Translations under genes and position numbers: made by a program
Notes under the pieces: model-generated
What the model saw: only the letters and a program-made list of their open reading frames with translations
What the model was told of the DNA's origin: nothing
The model's database searches: none
Shown: positions 1 to 10,362 of the stretch, piece by piece
How positions within the stretch are numbered: position 1 is the stretch's first letter
Layout: each line of letters opens with the position of its first letter
Assembly (NCBI GenBank): GCA_031265585.1
Contig: JAISCL010000038.1
Location: 1-51,989, forward strand
Reading direction: 5' to 3'
DNA length: 51,989 nucleotides
Origin: Tannerella sp.
GTDB lineage: Bacteria; Bacteroidota; Bacteroidia; Bacteroidales; Tannerellaceae

Positions 1-2916
1 GAAAGCCAGTATCAGTCATTTGCTCCCGACGGGATTCCGTTTGTTGTAGCCGATTCGTCGTGGGATGTCGACGGGCGGGGCAATCATCGTGCTGTCGTTA
101 GCGTAAAGCAGTCGAAGCATGATGCTGTGAAGGTTACGCTGCCGTGGCGGCGTCCCGACATGCGTCCGGAAACCAAAAAAATCATTGTCGTGGATGCCGC
201 GACCGGAAAGGAAATACAGAATGTTCTCATTCTTGATTTCTCGTCCGAAAAAGGCGAGATCGCGTTTCAGCCCGAAACCGTACCGGGCGCATATGATGTG
301 TATTATCTGCCGTATAAGTTCCGGAAAGGATGGTGGGAAACGCGCCACAGCCAGGTGAACGATTATCTGAAACCCGATTACGACATCGACGGAGAATGGG
401 AAAAAGCCGTAAAAGAACATCATCAGGATATACCGGCAGGAAAAACAGAACGGTTTGAAACACGTTCCCGGTTTGACTTTTTCACATCCATGGGCCTGAT
501 TGCTACCGGAAAAGAAACGGATGCGCTGAAAACTGCGTCGAAAGGCGATTATCTCGTTTTTCCCGAAGACCGTGCTTTTCCCATCCGTCTGACTGCGATT
601 CCTGCACGCTGGGCTGAAAAAGGATCGTCGGATTCCTTTGAAGGATATGCACAGCCAAATGAGTATTATACCTGGCAGTTAGGCGTCTGGGCGGCGAATA
701 AACAGTTGAAGAATGTCCGTCTCCGGTTCGGCGATCTCGTGAACAGCGCGCAGAACGACACCATTCACAGCGCCGGCGTAACCTGTTTCAATCAGGAAGG
801 CGTGAACTGGGACGGCAAACCCCTGCATTTCAATATCGACGTGGACGAAAACAAAGTGCAGGCCTTGTGGTGCGGAATGCAGATACCGGAAAACGTAACG
901 AAGGGTAAATATACGGGTAAAGTAACGGTTCTTGCCGACGATTTGTCGCCGAAAGACATTGACGTAACAATTCATGTCGAAGGAAAAACCTTGCCCGACA
1001 AAGGCGATGGCGATTTGTGGCGTCATGCCCGGCTTCGCTGGCTGAACTCCACGATCGGCGCGGACGACCTGCCCGTAGCGCCGTATCAAAAAATGCTGCT
1101 GGAAGAACGGCAAATCACGGCAAGCGGAAAATCCGTCAAACTCGACAATTCGGGATTGCCGCAATCTATCGAAATCAATGCTTGCCGGATTCTCGAAAAG
1201 CCGGTAACATTCACGGTTCGCACATCAGGCGGGGATGTGGTTTTCACGGCAGACAATCTCGAAATTTCCCCAAAAGCAGACGGTTTGATATGCTGGAAAG
1301 CCTCGTCGGTGCAGTCCGGTTTGCATTTCAGTTGCGAGGCGTACATGGAATACGACGGATACCTTCGCTATAATGTCCATCTGTCGTCGGAAACGCCGGA
1401 AGACGTCAAAGACATTCGCCTGGAGACGGTTTACACAGCCGAATCGTCCACTTATTATATGGGGACGGGATTCAAGGGAGGATTTCGTCCGGCGAAGTAT
1501 GTCTGGAACTGGAAAGGCCCGTTCGACAGTTACTGGACAGGCGATTACCGTTCAGGCTTGCACGTCGAGTTCCGTGGCGGGACGTATCACGGGCCTCTGT
1601 TGAACGATTACAGACCTGCTCCTCCGGCAGTCTGGGAAAACGCCGGAAAAGGACGGATTTCTCTTAATTCCATGCCGAACCGTTCGGTCCGGGTTGTGGC
1701 TTCGACAGGCGAATGCCGTATCACAGACAAGCCGCTCGACTTCGAATTTGGCCTGCTGATTACGCCCGTCAAGCCCTTGAACACTGCCAAACATTTTTCG
1801 GAACGCTATTTTCATTCCGCAGTCAACTTCGATAAAGCGGCGGAAGAAGGCGCAAACATCAACAATCTGCATCATTCCACACCTCTGAATCCGGTGATAA
1901 ATTATCCGTATATCGTGCGGGATTCGCTGGTGGCGCAGATTCAAAAACAACACGATGCAGGCAGAAAAATAAAACTATACTACACCATCAGGGAGCTGAC
2001 CAACTACACGGTCGAAATTTTCGCGCTGAAAAGCCTCAATCACGAAATCTTCGCTGCCGGACAGGGATATGGATTGCCATGGCACTGCGAACATCTGATT
2101 GACGACTACAAATCGGCATGGTACACCGAATTGCCCGGACAAAATGCCGACGCGTCCTTAGTATTGACCGGTTTTTCGCGCTGGATAAATTATTATCTCG
2201 AAGGCTTGCGCTGGATGTTCGAAAACTACAAAATCGATGGAATCTATATGGACGACGTGTCTTTCGACGGTGAAGTGATGAAACGCATACGTAAAATCAT
2301 GGCTCAATACCGTCCCGGAGCGCTGATTGATTTACATTCGAACACGGGTTATTCCATCGGTCCGGCAAATCAGTATGCACGTTTCTTTCCATACGTTGAC
2401 AGGCTCTGGTTCGGCGAAAGTTTTCAATACAACGCAATGACGCCCGATGAATGGTTCGTTACTTTTTCGGGGATACCGTTCGGAGTAATGAGTGAAATGC
2501 TTCAGGACGGCGGCAATCCTTATCTCGGAATGGTCTATGGCGCCACCGCCCGTCACAGTTTTGGAAACGTTGACAACGCTCCGATATGGAAACTGTGGAA
2601 AGAGTTCGGGATAGAAGACGCTCAAATGACCGGCTACTGGGATGCCGCCTGCCCGGTGAAAACCGATCGTCCGAATGTGAAGGCCACCGCGTATGTCCGT
2701 CCGGGGGAAACGCTGATTGCTGTCGGTAATTTTGATGCGGAAGACCGCTCTATCCGTCTGTCGTTCGACTGGGACAGGCTGGGAATCGACCCGTCGAAAG
2801 CCGTGCTTCGGGCGCCGGCAGTGAAAAATTTCCAGGATGAACAGACCTTCGACGCCAATGCTTCTATTCCCGTCAAAAGCAAGAAAGGCTGGCTGCTGAT
2901 ACTGAGTCAAAATTAA
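1..2916 (+). CDS. Glycoside hydrolase-like protein, DUF6067 type (5' partial)
   Basis: The frame is open from base 1 to the TAA at 2914-2916, so 971 residues are visible and the N-terminus lies outside the window; the first internal Met is not a real start. The N-terminal two thirds look like beta-rich DUF6067/GH123-like domains. The C-terminal third resembles a TIM barrel, with the strand-end motif DGIYMDDVSFD followed by IDLHSNTG and a short beta domain at the very end. Acidic residues after such strands are typical of glycosidase active sites, but I cannot name the catalytic pair or the substrate. A 42-bp gap separates it from the convergent waaA. It may belong to a carbohydrate locus lying upstream of the window. 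The family call is from memory of its appearance, not from a search. Confidence 0.75.
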   Translation, partial: ESQYQSFAPDGIPFVVADSSWDVDGRGNHRAVVSVKQSKHDAVKVTLPWRRPDMRPETKKIIVVDAATGKEIQNVLILDFSSEKGEIAFQPETVPGAYDVYYLPYKFRKGWWETRHSQVNDYLKPDYDIDGEWEKAVKEHHQDIPAGKTERFETRSRFDFFTSMGLIATGKETDALKTASKGDYLVFPEDRAFPIRLTAIPARWAEKGSSDSFEGYAQPNEYYTWQLGVWAANKQLKNVRLRFGDLVNSAQNDTIHSAGVTCFNQEGVNWDGKPLHFNIDVDENKVQALWCGMQIPENVTKGKYTGKVTVLADDLSPKDIDVTIHVEGKTLPDKGDGDLWRHARLRWLNSTIGADDLPVAPYQKMLLEERQITASGKSVKLDNSGLPQSIEINACRILEKPVTFTVRTSGGDVVFTADNLEISPKADGLICWKASSVQSGLHFSCEAYMEYDGYLRYNVHLSSETPEDVKDIRLETVYTAESSTYYMGTGFKGGFRPAKYVWNWKGPFDSYWTGDYRSGLHVEFRGGTYHGPLLNDYRPAPPAVWENAGKGRISLNSMPNRSVRVVASTGECRITDKPLDFEFGLLITPVKPLNTAKHFSERYFHSAVNFDKAAEEGANINNLHHSTPLNPVINYPYIVRDSLVAQIQKQHDAGRKIKLYYTIRELTNYTVEIFALKSLNHEIFAAGQGYGLPWHCEHLIDDYKSAWYTELPGQNADASLVLTGFSRWINYYLEGLRWMFENYKIDGIYMDDVSFDGEVMKRIRKIMAQYRPGALIDLHSNTGYSIGPANQYARFFPYVDRLWFGESFQYNAMTPDEWFVTFSGIPFGVMSEMLQDGGNPYLGMVYGATARHSFGNVDNAPIWKLWKEFGIEDAQMTGYWDAACPVKTDRPNVKATAYVRPGETLIAVGNFDAEDRSIRLSFDWDRLGIDPSKAVLRAPAVKNFQDEQTFDANASIPVKSKKGWLLILSQN

Positions 2917-2958
2917 AGAATTAATAAACCAATATAAATGAATGAGTTTCGCAGGGGA

Positions 2959-4188
2959 TCAGGCGTTAAAGAATGAAAGTATTTTTTCTGTGGCGCCGGC
3001 GTTTTCATGGACAAAATGGCCGGCTGCCGCTCCGGCTTTATGGCGTGAGGCGGAATCTGAGATAAAATGATCCATGCAATCGGTAAAAGCGGTGGCATTG
3101 TCAATCGAAAATCCGCCGCCGCAGGCAATCAGGTTTTTGGCTTCTTTGAATTTATGGTATTTAGGGCCGAAAATAACCGGGATGCCATAGACGGCAGCTT
3201 CCAGCGTATTATGGATACCGCCGCCGAAACCGCCGCCGATATAGGCTACATCGCCGTAACGGTAAATAGACGAAAGCAGTCCGAAGCTGTCAATGATCAG
3301 GCAATCATTCCCCGGCAATGATTCTTCGCTTGATTCGGACAGGCGGATGGAAGGACGGTTCAGCAATGACTGGATATATAAAAGGTGCTCGCTGTGAATC
3401 TCATGCGGTGCGATGATCAGTTTCATTCCGGGATGCGTATTAAAATACGGAATGATCATCTCTTCATCTTCCGGCCAGGAGCTTCCGGTGATCAAAACCG
3501 GACTGCCGCCTTTCACAAACAGCTCGACTTCGGGAAGAAGGCGTGCATTTTGCTGTATTTCCAGCACACGGTCGAAACGTGTATCGCCGCAGACTTCCAC
3601 ATTGTTGATTCCGAATCCGGACAGCAGTTTCCTGGAATCTTCATCCTGGACAAAGAGTTTCTCAAAGCAGGTCAGCGCCTCGCGGTACCATTTGCCGTAC
3701 CACTTGAAAAATAACTGGCCGGGACGGAATATGGCCGAGATAAGATAGGTTTTAATACGGCGCCTTTTCAGTTCGGTCAGGTAATTCAGCCAAAATTCAT
3801 ACTTGATAAAAACAGCTATCGCCGGATTGGCAAGGTTCAGGAATTTGCGCACCTTATAGGGGGTATCAAAAGGCAGGTAGCAAATCACATCGGCGCCATC
3901 ATAATTCTTCCGCACTTCATATCCGGAAGGCGAAAAAAACGTCAACAGTATTTTATATTCCGGATAACGTTTCCGTATGGTTTCGATCATCGGGCGTCCC
4001 TGCTCAAATTCGCCTAAGGATGCGGCATGGAACCATATATATTTAGCATTGCGGTCTATGTTTTTCCGCAAAATCCCGTTGGTAAACCACTGTCCGATGC
4101 GTGTCATCCGGGCTTTCCGGTTAAAAAAGGAGGCGATCTCGACTGACAGGGCGTATATATGTAACGCTAAAGTATATAAATTATGCAC
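2959..4188 (-). CDS. waaA: 3-deoxy-D-manno-octulosonic acid (Kdo) transferase
   Basis: Transfers Kdo from CMP-Kdo to lipid A precursor at the inner face of the cytoplasmic membrane, an essential step of lipopolysaccharide core synthesis (GT30). The 409-residue length is normal for the family. The N-terminus has a hydrophobic anchor, then the GT30 signature FHAASLGEFEQGRP, whose Glu is the family's catalytic base. LLTFFSPSGYE and FIKYEFWLNYL follow, and the C-terminal nucleotide-sugar lobe has GDTRFDRV, GSSWPEDE and GGGFGGGIHNTLE. It starts 38 bp after the gltX stop in the same direction, so the two are probably co-transcribed. Start ATG at 4186-4188. Confidence 0.95.
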   Translation of the reverse strand: MHNLYTLALHIYALSVEIASFFNRKARMTRIGQWFTNGILRKNIDRNAKYIWFHAASLGEFEQGRPMIETIRKRYPEYKILLTFFSPSGYEVRKNYDGADVICYLPFDTPYKVRKFLNLANPAIAVFIKYEFWLNYLTELKRRRIKTYLISAIFRPGQLFFKWYGKWYREALTCFEKLFVQDEDSRKLLSGFGINNVEVCGDTRFDRVLEIQQNARLLPEVELFVKGGSPVLITGSSWPEDEEMIIPYFNTHPGMKLIIAPHEIHSEHLLYIQSLLNRPSIRLSESSEESLPGNDCLIIDSFGLLSSIYRYGDVAYIGGGFGGGIHNTLEAAVYGIPVIFGPKYHKFKEAKNLIACGGGFSIDNATAFTDCMDHFISDSASRHKAGAAAGHFVHENAGATEKILSFFNA

Positions 4189-4226
4189 GAAAATGAATGA
4201 TTAGTGATTAATGGATTCATTAAAAA

Positions 4227-5747
4227 TCAGGCTAATGTTTGGATGGCGCGTTTCAGCCGGCTGAGGGTCTCTTCCCGGCCTATCGTTTCGATAATCTGAA
4301 AAATATGCGGCCCCGTTGCCTGCCCGACAAGCGCCAGGCGTGCGGCATTCATAACGTTGCCGGAGTTATAACCCTTTTGTTTGATCCAGGACTTTACCTC
4401 TTCTTCCGTTCCTTCCGCGTCAAAAGATTCACGCCTGCTCAACAGGTCGGTCAACTCCGCCAGTTGCACCGCACTGTCTTCTTTCCAGCGTTTCTTGCGT
4501 GTTTTTTCATCATATTCGGTTGGAGCCTTAAAAAAGTAACAGGATTGTTCCCACAGCTCCGGGACAAAATTCACACGCTCTTTCATCATGCCGGCAACTT
4601 TTTCCACATAGCACGGATCCGGATGAAGGACGCCGTGACTTTCGAGGACAGGGATAAACATCTCCGCGATTTCCCTGTCACTGCGTTTTTGTATATATTG
4701 ATGATTGAACCATATACCTTTCCCGTAATCAAACTTGGCGCCGCTCTTACTGCAACGGCTCAAATCAAAAAGCCGCGTCAATTCATCCACGGTCATCAGT
4801 TCCAGGTCATTTCCGGGATTCCAGCCCAGCAGTGCCAGGAAATTAACGACAGCCTCCGGCAAATAACCGCTCTCACGGTACCCGGATGAGACCTCGCCGC
4901 TTTCAGGATCGCGCCATTCGAGCGGAAAGACCGGAAACCCCAGGCGGTCGCCGTCACGCTTGCTCAGCTTGCCGCCACCCTCCGGTTTAAGCAGCAGCGG
5001 GAGATGCGCGAATGCCGGCATGGTTTCACTCCAGTCAAGATAGCGGTAAAGCAATACGTGCAGCGGGGCGCTTGACAGCCATTCTTCCCCCCGTATCACA
5101 TGGGTGATTTCCATTAACTGATCATCCACAACATTCGCCAGGTGATAGGTCGGCAGGTTATCCGCGGATTTAAACAGCACCTTGTCGTCGAGGATGGAAG
5201 AATTGACAACCACCTCGCCGCGCAGGAGATCCTGCACATGAATATCCTCGCCCGGTTCGATTTTTACGCGCACCACATACCGCTTGCCGGCATCCATTAA
5301 TGACCGGACTTCTTTTTCCGGCAAAGTCAGCGAATTGCGCATCTGCATCCGTGTGGAAGCATCGTACTGGAAGTTCGGCGTTTCTTTTCTTTTCGCTTCC
5401 AGTTCTTCCGGCGTATCGAAGGCGATATACGCCAGCTCATCATCAAGCAGTTGATCTACATACCGGCCATAGATTTCTTTCCGTTCGCTCTGGCGATAAG
5501 GCCCGAAGTTTCCGCCATATCCCGGCCCTTCATCAAACCGGATGCCAAGCCATTTGAAAGAGGCGATGATATACTCCTCCGCACCCGGTACAAACCGCTG
5601 CGAGTCCGTATCCTCAATACGAAGAATCAGCTCGCCGCCCTGCTGTTTTGCAAACAAATAATTATATAAAGCCGTTCGCACGCCCCCTATGTGAAGAGGC
5701 CCCGTAGGACTCGGTGCAAAGCGTACCCTTACTTTCTGTTCCGACAT
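4227..5747 (-). CDS. gltX: Glutamyl-tRNA synthetase
   Basis: Cytosolic class I aminoacyl-tRNA synthetase that charges tRNA-Glu. The 506-residue protein opens with the signature [20 protein letters not shown] (HIGH motif) and has KLSKRDGD as the KMSKS loop. Between them lies [20 protein letters not shown], typical of the bacterial enzyme, and the C-terminal third is the helical anticodon-binding domain. Divergent from the HD-domain gene across a 93-bp gap containing a promoter-like box, and upstream of waaA. Nothing unusual in the sequence. Confidence 0.97.
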   Translation of the reverse strand: MSEQKVRVRFAPSPTGPLHIGGVRTALYNYLFAKQQGGELILRIEDTDSQRFVPGAEEYIIASFKWLGIRFDEGPGYGGNFGPYRQSERKEIYGRYVDQLLDDELAYIAFDTPEELEAKRKETPNFQYDASTRMQMRNSLTLPEKEVRSLMDAGKRYVVRVKIEPGEDIHVQDLLRGEVVVNSSILDDKVLFKSADNLPTYHLANVVDDQLMEITHVIRGEEWLSSAPLHVLLYRYLDWSETMPAFAHLPLLLKPEGGGKLSKRDGDRLGFPVFPLEWRDPESGEVSSGYRESGYLPEAVVNFLALLGWNPGNDLELMTVDELTRLFDLSRCSKSGAKFDYGKGIWFNHQYIQKRSDREIAEMFIPVLESHGVLHPDPCYVEKVAGMMKERVNFVPELWEQSCYFFKAPTEYDEKTRKKRWKEDSAVQLAELTDLLSRRESFDAEGTEEEVKSWIKQKGYNSGNVMNAARLALVGQATGPHIFQIIETIGREETLSRLKRAIQTLA

Positions 5748-5778
5748 ATATTTTCATTTACATTAGTTAAGAATGACG

Positions 5779-5786
5779 CAAAAGTA
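5779..5786 (-). promoter_or_regulatory. Promoter -7 box for gltX-waaA
   Basis: On the minus strand the sequence is TACTTTTG, a full match to the Bacteroidetes -7 consensus TAnnTTTG, 31 bp upstream of the gltX start. No clear TTTG element is visible at the usual -33 distance, so this rests on the -7 box and its position. Confidence 0.5.
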
Positions 5787-5840
5787 ACGTTTTTTTTTCT
5801 CATACTAAATTTTTTACGTATTTTCGCCATAAAAAAAATC

Positions 5841-7901
5841 ATGACGACAAAAAAATCTACGGCTATATCTGCATTGTACATACTCATCGCAGCTTTTATT
5901 ATTGCGTTTTTCTTTCCGCGTGAAGGAAAGTTCCGCTACCAGTTTAACGAAGGAAAGCCCTGGAGATACGACCTGCTGACGGCTCCCGGCGACTTCCCGA
6001 TATACAAGGAAGCAGCCGAGATTGAAGCGGCCAAAGACAGCATACGTAAAAAGTTCGAACCCTATTTCCGCTTCAACGCGGAGGAAGAAAATATAAAACT
6101 GGAAAACTGGCGCAACCGGATGCCGGCTCTGCAGGAGGCCGGGGTGCCGTATGCCATCCTCCGGTACGTAGACAAAAGCCTGTATGACGTATATAAGAAG
6201 GGGATTATCTCAGGCAGCGACTTCGAGCTGATGAACAGGGACAGCCGGACACGCATCACCGTCCTGACCAACAGTGTCGCGGAGGTGAAGGCGCTCACGG
6301 ATTTCCATTCCGTCAAATCGGCATACGAAGAAATCATCAACAGCGCGCCCGAAAATATAAACAGGGACATCCTCAAGGGATGCAACATCAATGAATACAT
6401 GACCGAGAATATATTCTATGACCCCGAAACGTCCGGCAAGATACTGGAAGACCTGATCCAGAACATCCCGCTATCCAGCAGTATGGTACAGGCCGGTGAA
6501 CGGATTGTGGACCGCGGCGAAGTGATCGACCGGCATATATACAGCGTCCTGCGTTCCCTGAAAACAGTCCACGAAACCAAATCCGGGGGCACACAGCGCC
6601 AGAACATCATACTCACCGGACAGTTCATCCTTATCTTTGGCATCATGGCCTGTTTCGGGCTTTACATGGCTACGTTCAACCCGAGAATCTACTTCAAGCG
6701 CAAGAACCTCTTCTTCATCCTGTCCTGCATTTCAGTAACATGCCTCCTGTCCGAAATGTGCATCAAGTACAGTCTTTTCAATCTTTACCTGATTCCATTC
6801 GCCATCATCCCGATTGTGATCCGCACGTTTTTCGATTCCCATACGGCGCTGTTCACGCACCTGATCACCGTCCTGATCTGTTCGCTGACGGCCCTGTTCC
6901 CGTTCGAGTTCCTGCTGCTGCAGATACTGACCTGCATCGTTGTGATCTTCAGCCTGAAGGAGCTTTCGCAGCGTTCGCAGCTTATCAGGTGTTCCCTGTT
7001 TGTCTTTCTTTCCTATACGGTCTTTTACCTCAGTCTCGTCGTCTACCAGGAGGGGGATTTCAGCAAGATAAACTGGGAGATGATACTCTATTTCTGTATC
7101 AATTTTATTTTACTTATGTTTTCTTACGTACTTATTTATGTGCTGGAAAAGATATTCGGCTATCTCTCTCCTATCACGCTGGTTGAACTGTCGGATATGA
7201 ACAGTCCGCTGCTGAAAAAGCTTTCCGAGACGGCTCCCGGAACGTTCCAGCATACCCTCCAGGTATCCGTACTGGCTTCCAAAGCCGGCGAAAGGGTCGG
7301 AGCAGACACGCAACTCCTCCGCACCGGGACGCTTTACCACGATATCGGGAAAATGAACAATCCGGCCTTCTTCACGGAAAACCAGAAAGGATTCAATCCG
7401 CATGAAAAGCTGCCTTTCGAGCAAAGTGCGCAGATTATCATTTCGCACGTTACCGATGGAATAAAGGCGGCGGAAAAGGCGCATCTCCCCAAAGCGATCA
7501 TTGACTTCATCCGCACGCATCACGGAAGGGGGAAAACAAAATTCTTTTATAACTCCTTCCGGAATGCTTATCCGGACAGGCCTGTCAATGAGGAAGCCTT
7601 CACCTATCCGGGGCCTGACCCGTTCAGTAAGGAAACGGCCATACTGATGATGGCGGACTCCGTCGAAGCCGCCTCCCGCAGCCTGAAAGATTATACGGAT
7701 GAAAGTATCGGAATGCTGATCGACAGGATCATCGACGGCCAGATCGAGGATGGACGGATGAAAAATGCGCCGCTGACATTCAAGGACATCGAAACCGTCA
7801 AAAATGTATTCTTTGAAAGGTTAAAAACAATGTATCACACGCGCGTCAGCTATCCCGACCTGAACGTTGTTACTGCGGATCCACATCATAATGCAGAATG
7901 A
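5841..7901 (+). CDS. 7TMR-HDED/HDIG membrane phosphodiesterase (PgpH/YqfF type)
   Basis: Predicted cyclic-di-AMP phosphodiesterase of the PgpH family. I chose the ATG at 5841 (686 aa) because it directly precedes the first membrane segment (ALYILIAAFIIAFFF); an upstream in-frame ATG at 5691 would overlap gltX and add an unrelated stretch. Order: N-terminal anchor, extracytoplasmic domain of about 240 residues, several membrane segments (roughly residues 260-460), then a cytosolic HD domain. Metal ligands are visible as TFQHTLQVS, LYHDIGKM (His500-Asp501) and IRTHHGRG, so the active site appears intact. Its 3' end overlaps the 3' end of the convergent priA by 32 bp. The c-di-AMP role is family knowledge; the sequence alone shows an HD phosphohydrolase. 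Confidence 0.88.
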   Translation: MTTKKSTAISALYILIAAFIIAFFFPREGKFRYQFNEGKPWRYDLLTAPGDFPIYKEAAEIEAAKDSIRKKFEPYFRFNAEEENIKLENWRNRMPALQEAGVPYAILRYVDKSLYDVYKKGIISGSDFELMNRDSRTRITVLTNSVAEVKALTDFHSVKSAYEEIINSAPENINRDILKGCNINEYMTENIFYDPETSGKILEDLIQNIPLSSSMVQAGERIVDRGEVIDRHIYSVLRSLKTVHETKSGGTQRQNIILTGQFILIFGIMACFGLYMATFNPRIYFKRKNLFFILSCISVTCLLSEMCIKYSLFNLYLIPFAIIPIVIRTFFDSHTALFTHLITVLICSLTALFPFEFLLLQILTCIVVIFSLKELSQRSQLIRCSLFVFLSYTVFYLSLVVYQEGDFSKINWEMILYFCINFILLMFSYVLIYVLEKIFGYLSPITLVELSDMNSPLLKKLSETAPGTFQHTLQVSVLASKAGERVGADTQLLRTGTLYHDIGKMNNPAFFTENQKGFNPHEKLPFEQSAQIIISHVTDGIKAAEKAHLPKAIIDFIRTHHGRGKTKFFYNSFRNAYPDRPVNEEAFTYPGPDPFSKETAILMMADSVEAASRSLKDYTDESIGMLIDRIIDGQIEDGRMKNAPLTFKDIETVKNVFFERLKTMYHTRVSYPDLNVVTADPHHNAE

Positions 7902-10347
7902 TCTGCCGGAAAAGAGGGTTTTCCTGCATTTCGGAACGCACGCGCTCCAGTATGCGGCGGGTTTCGTGAACCGGCGCCGAAAAATCCGTTTTCAGCATAA
8001 TCTTGCGGATAAACAATGTCCGGACGCGGGCTACGGGAGGATATACGGGATCGGATGCGCGGTCTCCGAAAAAGGCTTTCAGTTTGGCGGAATATTCGGT
8101 TGCCGTGCGGTCCAGCGCTTCTTCGTTGCGGCTGCGCAGGATGATCATGATAAGGCGCGTGTAGGGGGGATAGTGAAAGGCATGACGTTCTTTCAGCTGC
8201 GTCTGCGCCATGTCCGCGTAATCAAAACGGGACACCTGCTTTAACAGCAGGCTGCCGGACTGTGATGTCTGCAGGACGACAGTCCCCTGCCTGTCCCGGC
8301 GTCCGGCGCGGCCGCCGGCCTGGAGCATCAGCTGGAAAGCCCGCTCGCAGGCGCGGAAATCCGGGAGGTTCATCATGCTGTCTGCGTTCAGGATCCCGAC
8401 GACGCTGACGTTCCCGAAGTCAAGTCCTTTGCAGATCATCTGCGTGCCGACCAGGATTTGCGTCCTCCCCTCTTCAAAATCAGTCAGGATGCGGCGGTAA
8501 GCGCTGCGTGTACGGGCCGTATCCGTGTCCAGGCGGGCTGTACGGGCGGAAGGGAACAGGGCGGAAATCTCTTCTTCCGCCTTTTCGGTGCCGAATCCCT
8601 GCATCGCAAGCTCCGGGCTGCCGCATGACGGGCATGTTGAGGGGACGGGGATCGAATAGCCGCAGTAGTGGCACGTCAGGCGGTGCAGCCGCTTGTGAAA
8701 GGTGAGGCTGACGTCGCAACGGATGCAGCGGGGCGCCGCGCCGCAAGCCCGGCAGGCGACGAGGGGAGCGAACCCGCGGCGGTTCTGAAATAGGATCACC
8801 TGCTCCCGCCTCGACAGGGCAGAGGCGATTTTTTCCCGCAGTAACGGGGAGAACAGCGTGTCTTTCATCTGTTTCCGGCGCCGCAGTTCCTTGACGTCTA
8901 CGATCTTTATGTCCGGAAGGGTTCCTCCGCCGTACCGGCGGTCGAGCTTCACCAGCCCGTATTTGCCGCTTAATGCCCACAGGAATGATTCGAGGGAAGG
9001 GGTCGCCGAACCCAGCAGTACTTTCCCGCCATGCGCCTGGGCGAGCATCATCGCCGCGTTGCGCGCATGGTAGCGCGGCGACGGATCCGCCTGCTTGTAG
9101 GATGGCTCCTGCTCTTCGTCGATAATGACCAGCCCGAGCCGGGCGTACGGGAGGAAGACGGACGAACGGGCGCCCAGGACTACGACCGGGTCATCCTTCC
9201 GCAGCAGGTGGTTCCATACTTCTACCCGCTCATTGTCCGGAATCCCGGAATGATACGCCAGCAGCCGGCTGCCGAAGACGCGCCCGAGGCGTTCCGTGAC
9301 TTGTGTCGTGAGCGCAATCTCCGGCAGGAGGTAAAGCGCCTGCAGGCCCTTCGACAGTATGGCGGATATCAGGTGCATGTATATTTCCGTTTTGCCGCTT
9401 GAGGGAACGCCGTGCAGGAGTGTGATGTCTTTCGTTTCGAAAGATTTCGTGATTTCTTCGCAGGCTTTCTGCTGGGCTTCCGACAGGACGGACAGCGGGC
9501 CGGTGGCCGGGGAGGCGCGTTCGATGCGGCTTACCGTCCTTTCTTCCGGGACGAGGATGCCTTTTTTCACGAGGCCGTCCAGTGCGGGAGGTTTTATTCC
9601 GGATTGTGCCAGGAGCGTCTTTTTCGATATGGGCGCGCGGTTCAGGCCGGAAGCGGGAGCGGGAGCGCCGTCGCCGGGCAGGAGATAGTGCAGCAGGAGC
9701 TTTTCCTGCTGTTTCGAGCGCTTGAGCGAGAGGAGCGCGGCGCGGAGGTCGTCTTCTTCTTTCAGGTCGGCGGACAGGCGGAGGTACGTTTCGGTCCGGG
9801 GGCGGAAGTCGGGTTTGAGTGATTCGCCTGTTTCAAGGGCGCCTTTTTCGAGCAGGGTACGGATCGCGGGGAAGATGTTTTTCAGGCCGGAGATGCGCTC
9901 CAGTCCGGATACGGGCAGGCTGCCCGGGGGGGAGAGCGCGTCCAGTATCTTTTGTTCGTTCGGGCGGAGCGGGCCGGCGGCTTCAAAGGTGCGGTTGAGC
10001 GTGATGAGGGTTTCGCTTTCAAGTTTCAGCCCGGATGGGAGGGCGGCCCGGTATACTTCGCCGATTGGACAGATGTAGTAGGAGGCGATCCATTGCCAGA
10101 AGTGCAGTTGTGCGGGGCGTATGATTGGCTTTTCGTCCAGCAGGGCTGTGATTTCTTTTATTTCGTGCGTCGTGCCGGGATCCGCGTCGTGTATCGCGGT
10201 GACGATGCCGGTGTAGCTGTGCCGCTTGCCGAAGGGGACGATTACGCGGCTGTACAGGGTTATGTAAGAAGCCATTGCTTCCGGTATGCCGTATGTGAAG
10301 GCAGTGGCCGGAGGCAATGGCAGGATGACTTGCGCATATTTCTTCAT
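7870..10347 (-). CDS. priA: Primosomal protein N' (PriA replication-restart helicase)
   Basis: DNA helicase that reloads the replisome at stalled forks. 825 residues, slightly longer than the E. coli enzyme. The N-terminal 3'-OH-binding region is followed by a winged-helix area, then helicase motifs: Walker A GVPSSGKTE (about residues 313-321), the DEEQ box in VIIDEEQEPSYKQ, and GSATPSLES. Four paired-Cys elements (CRAC, CIRC, CHYC, CPSC) form the zinc-binding insertion. GTQMICKGLDF and QAGGRAGRRDR mark the second RecA lobe. It starts 15 bp downstream of the outer-membrane protein gene on the same strand, so the two may share a transcript, an odd pairing with no obvious functional link. Confidence 0.95.
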   Translation of the reverse strand: MKKYAQVILPLPPATAFTYGIPEAMASYITLYSRVIVPFGKRHSYTGIVTAIHDADPGTTHEIKEITALLDEKPIIRPAQLHFWQWIASYYICPIGEVYRAALPSGLKLESETLITLNRTFEAAGPLRPNEQKILDALSPPGSLPVSGLERISGLKNIFPAIRTLLEKGALETGESLKPDFRPRTETYLRLSADLKEEDDLRAALLSLKRSKQQEKLLLHYLLPGDGAPAPASGLNRAPISKKTLLAQSGIKPPALDGLVKKGILVPEERTVSRIERASPATGPLSVLSEAQQKACEEITKSFETKDITLLHGVPSSGKTEIYMHLISAILSKGLQALYLLPEIALTTQVTERLGRVFGSRLLAYHSGIPDNERVEVWNHLLRKDDPVVVLGARSSVFLPYARLGLVIIDEEQEPSYKQADPSPRYHARNAAMMLAQAHGGKVLLGSATPSLESFLWALSGKYGLVKLDRRYGGGTLPDIKIVDVKELRRRKQMKDTLFSPLLREKIASALSRREQVILFQNRRGFAPLVACRACGAAPRCIRCDVSLTFHKRLHRLTCHYCGYSIPVPSTCPSCGSPELAMQGFGTEKAEEEISALFPSARTARLDTDTARTRSAYRRILTDFEEGRTQILVGTQMICKGLDFGNVSVVGILNADSMMNLPDFRACERAFQLMLQAGGRAGRRDRQGTVVLQTSQSGSLLLKQVSRFDYADMAQTQLKERHAFHYPPYTRLIMIILRSRNEEALDRTATEYSAKLKAFFGDRASDPVYPPVARVRTLFIRKIMLKTDFSAPVHETRRILERVRSEMQENPLFRQIILHYDVDPQ

Positions 10348-10362
10348 GCTGCGGGCGGGCGT

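Noticed and set aside
5691-5840. Upstream extension of the HD-domain protein to an ATG at 5691
   Set aside because: It would overlap the gltX 5' end and adds residues unlike the family; the ATG at 5841 fits the first membrane segment.
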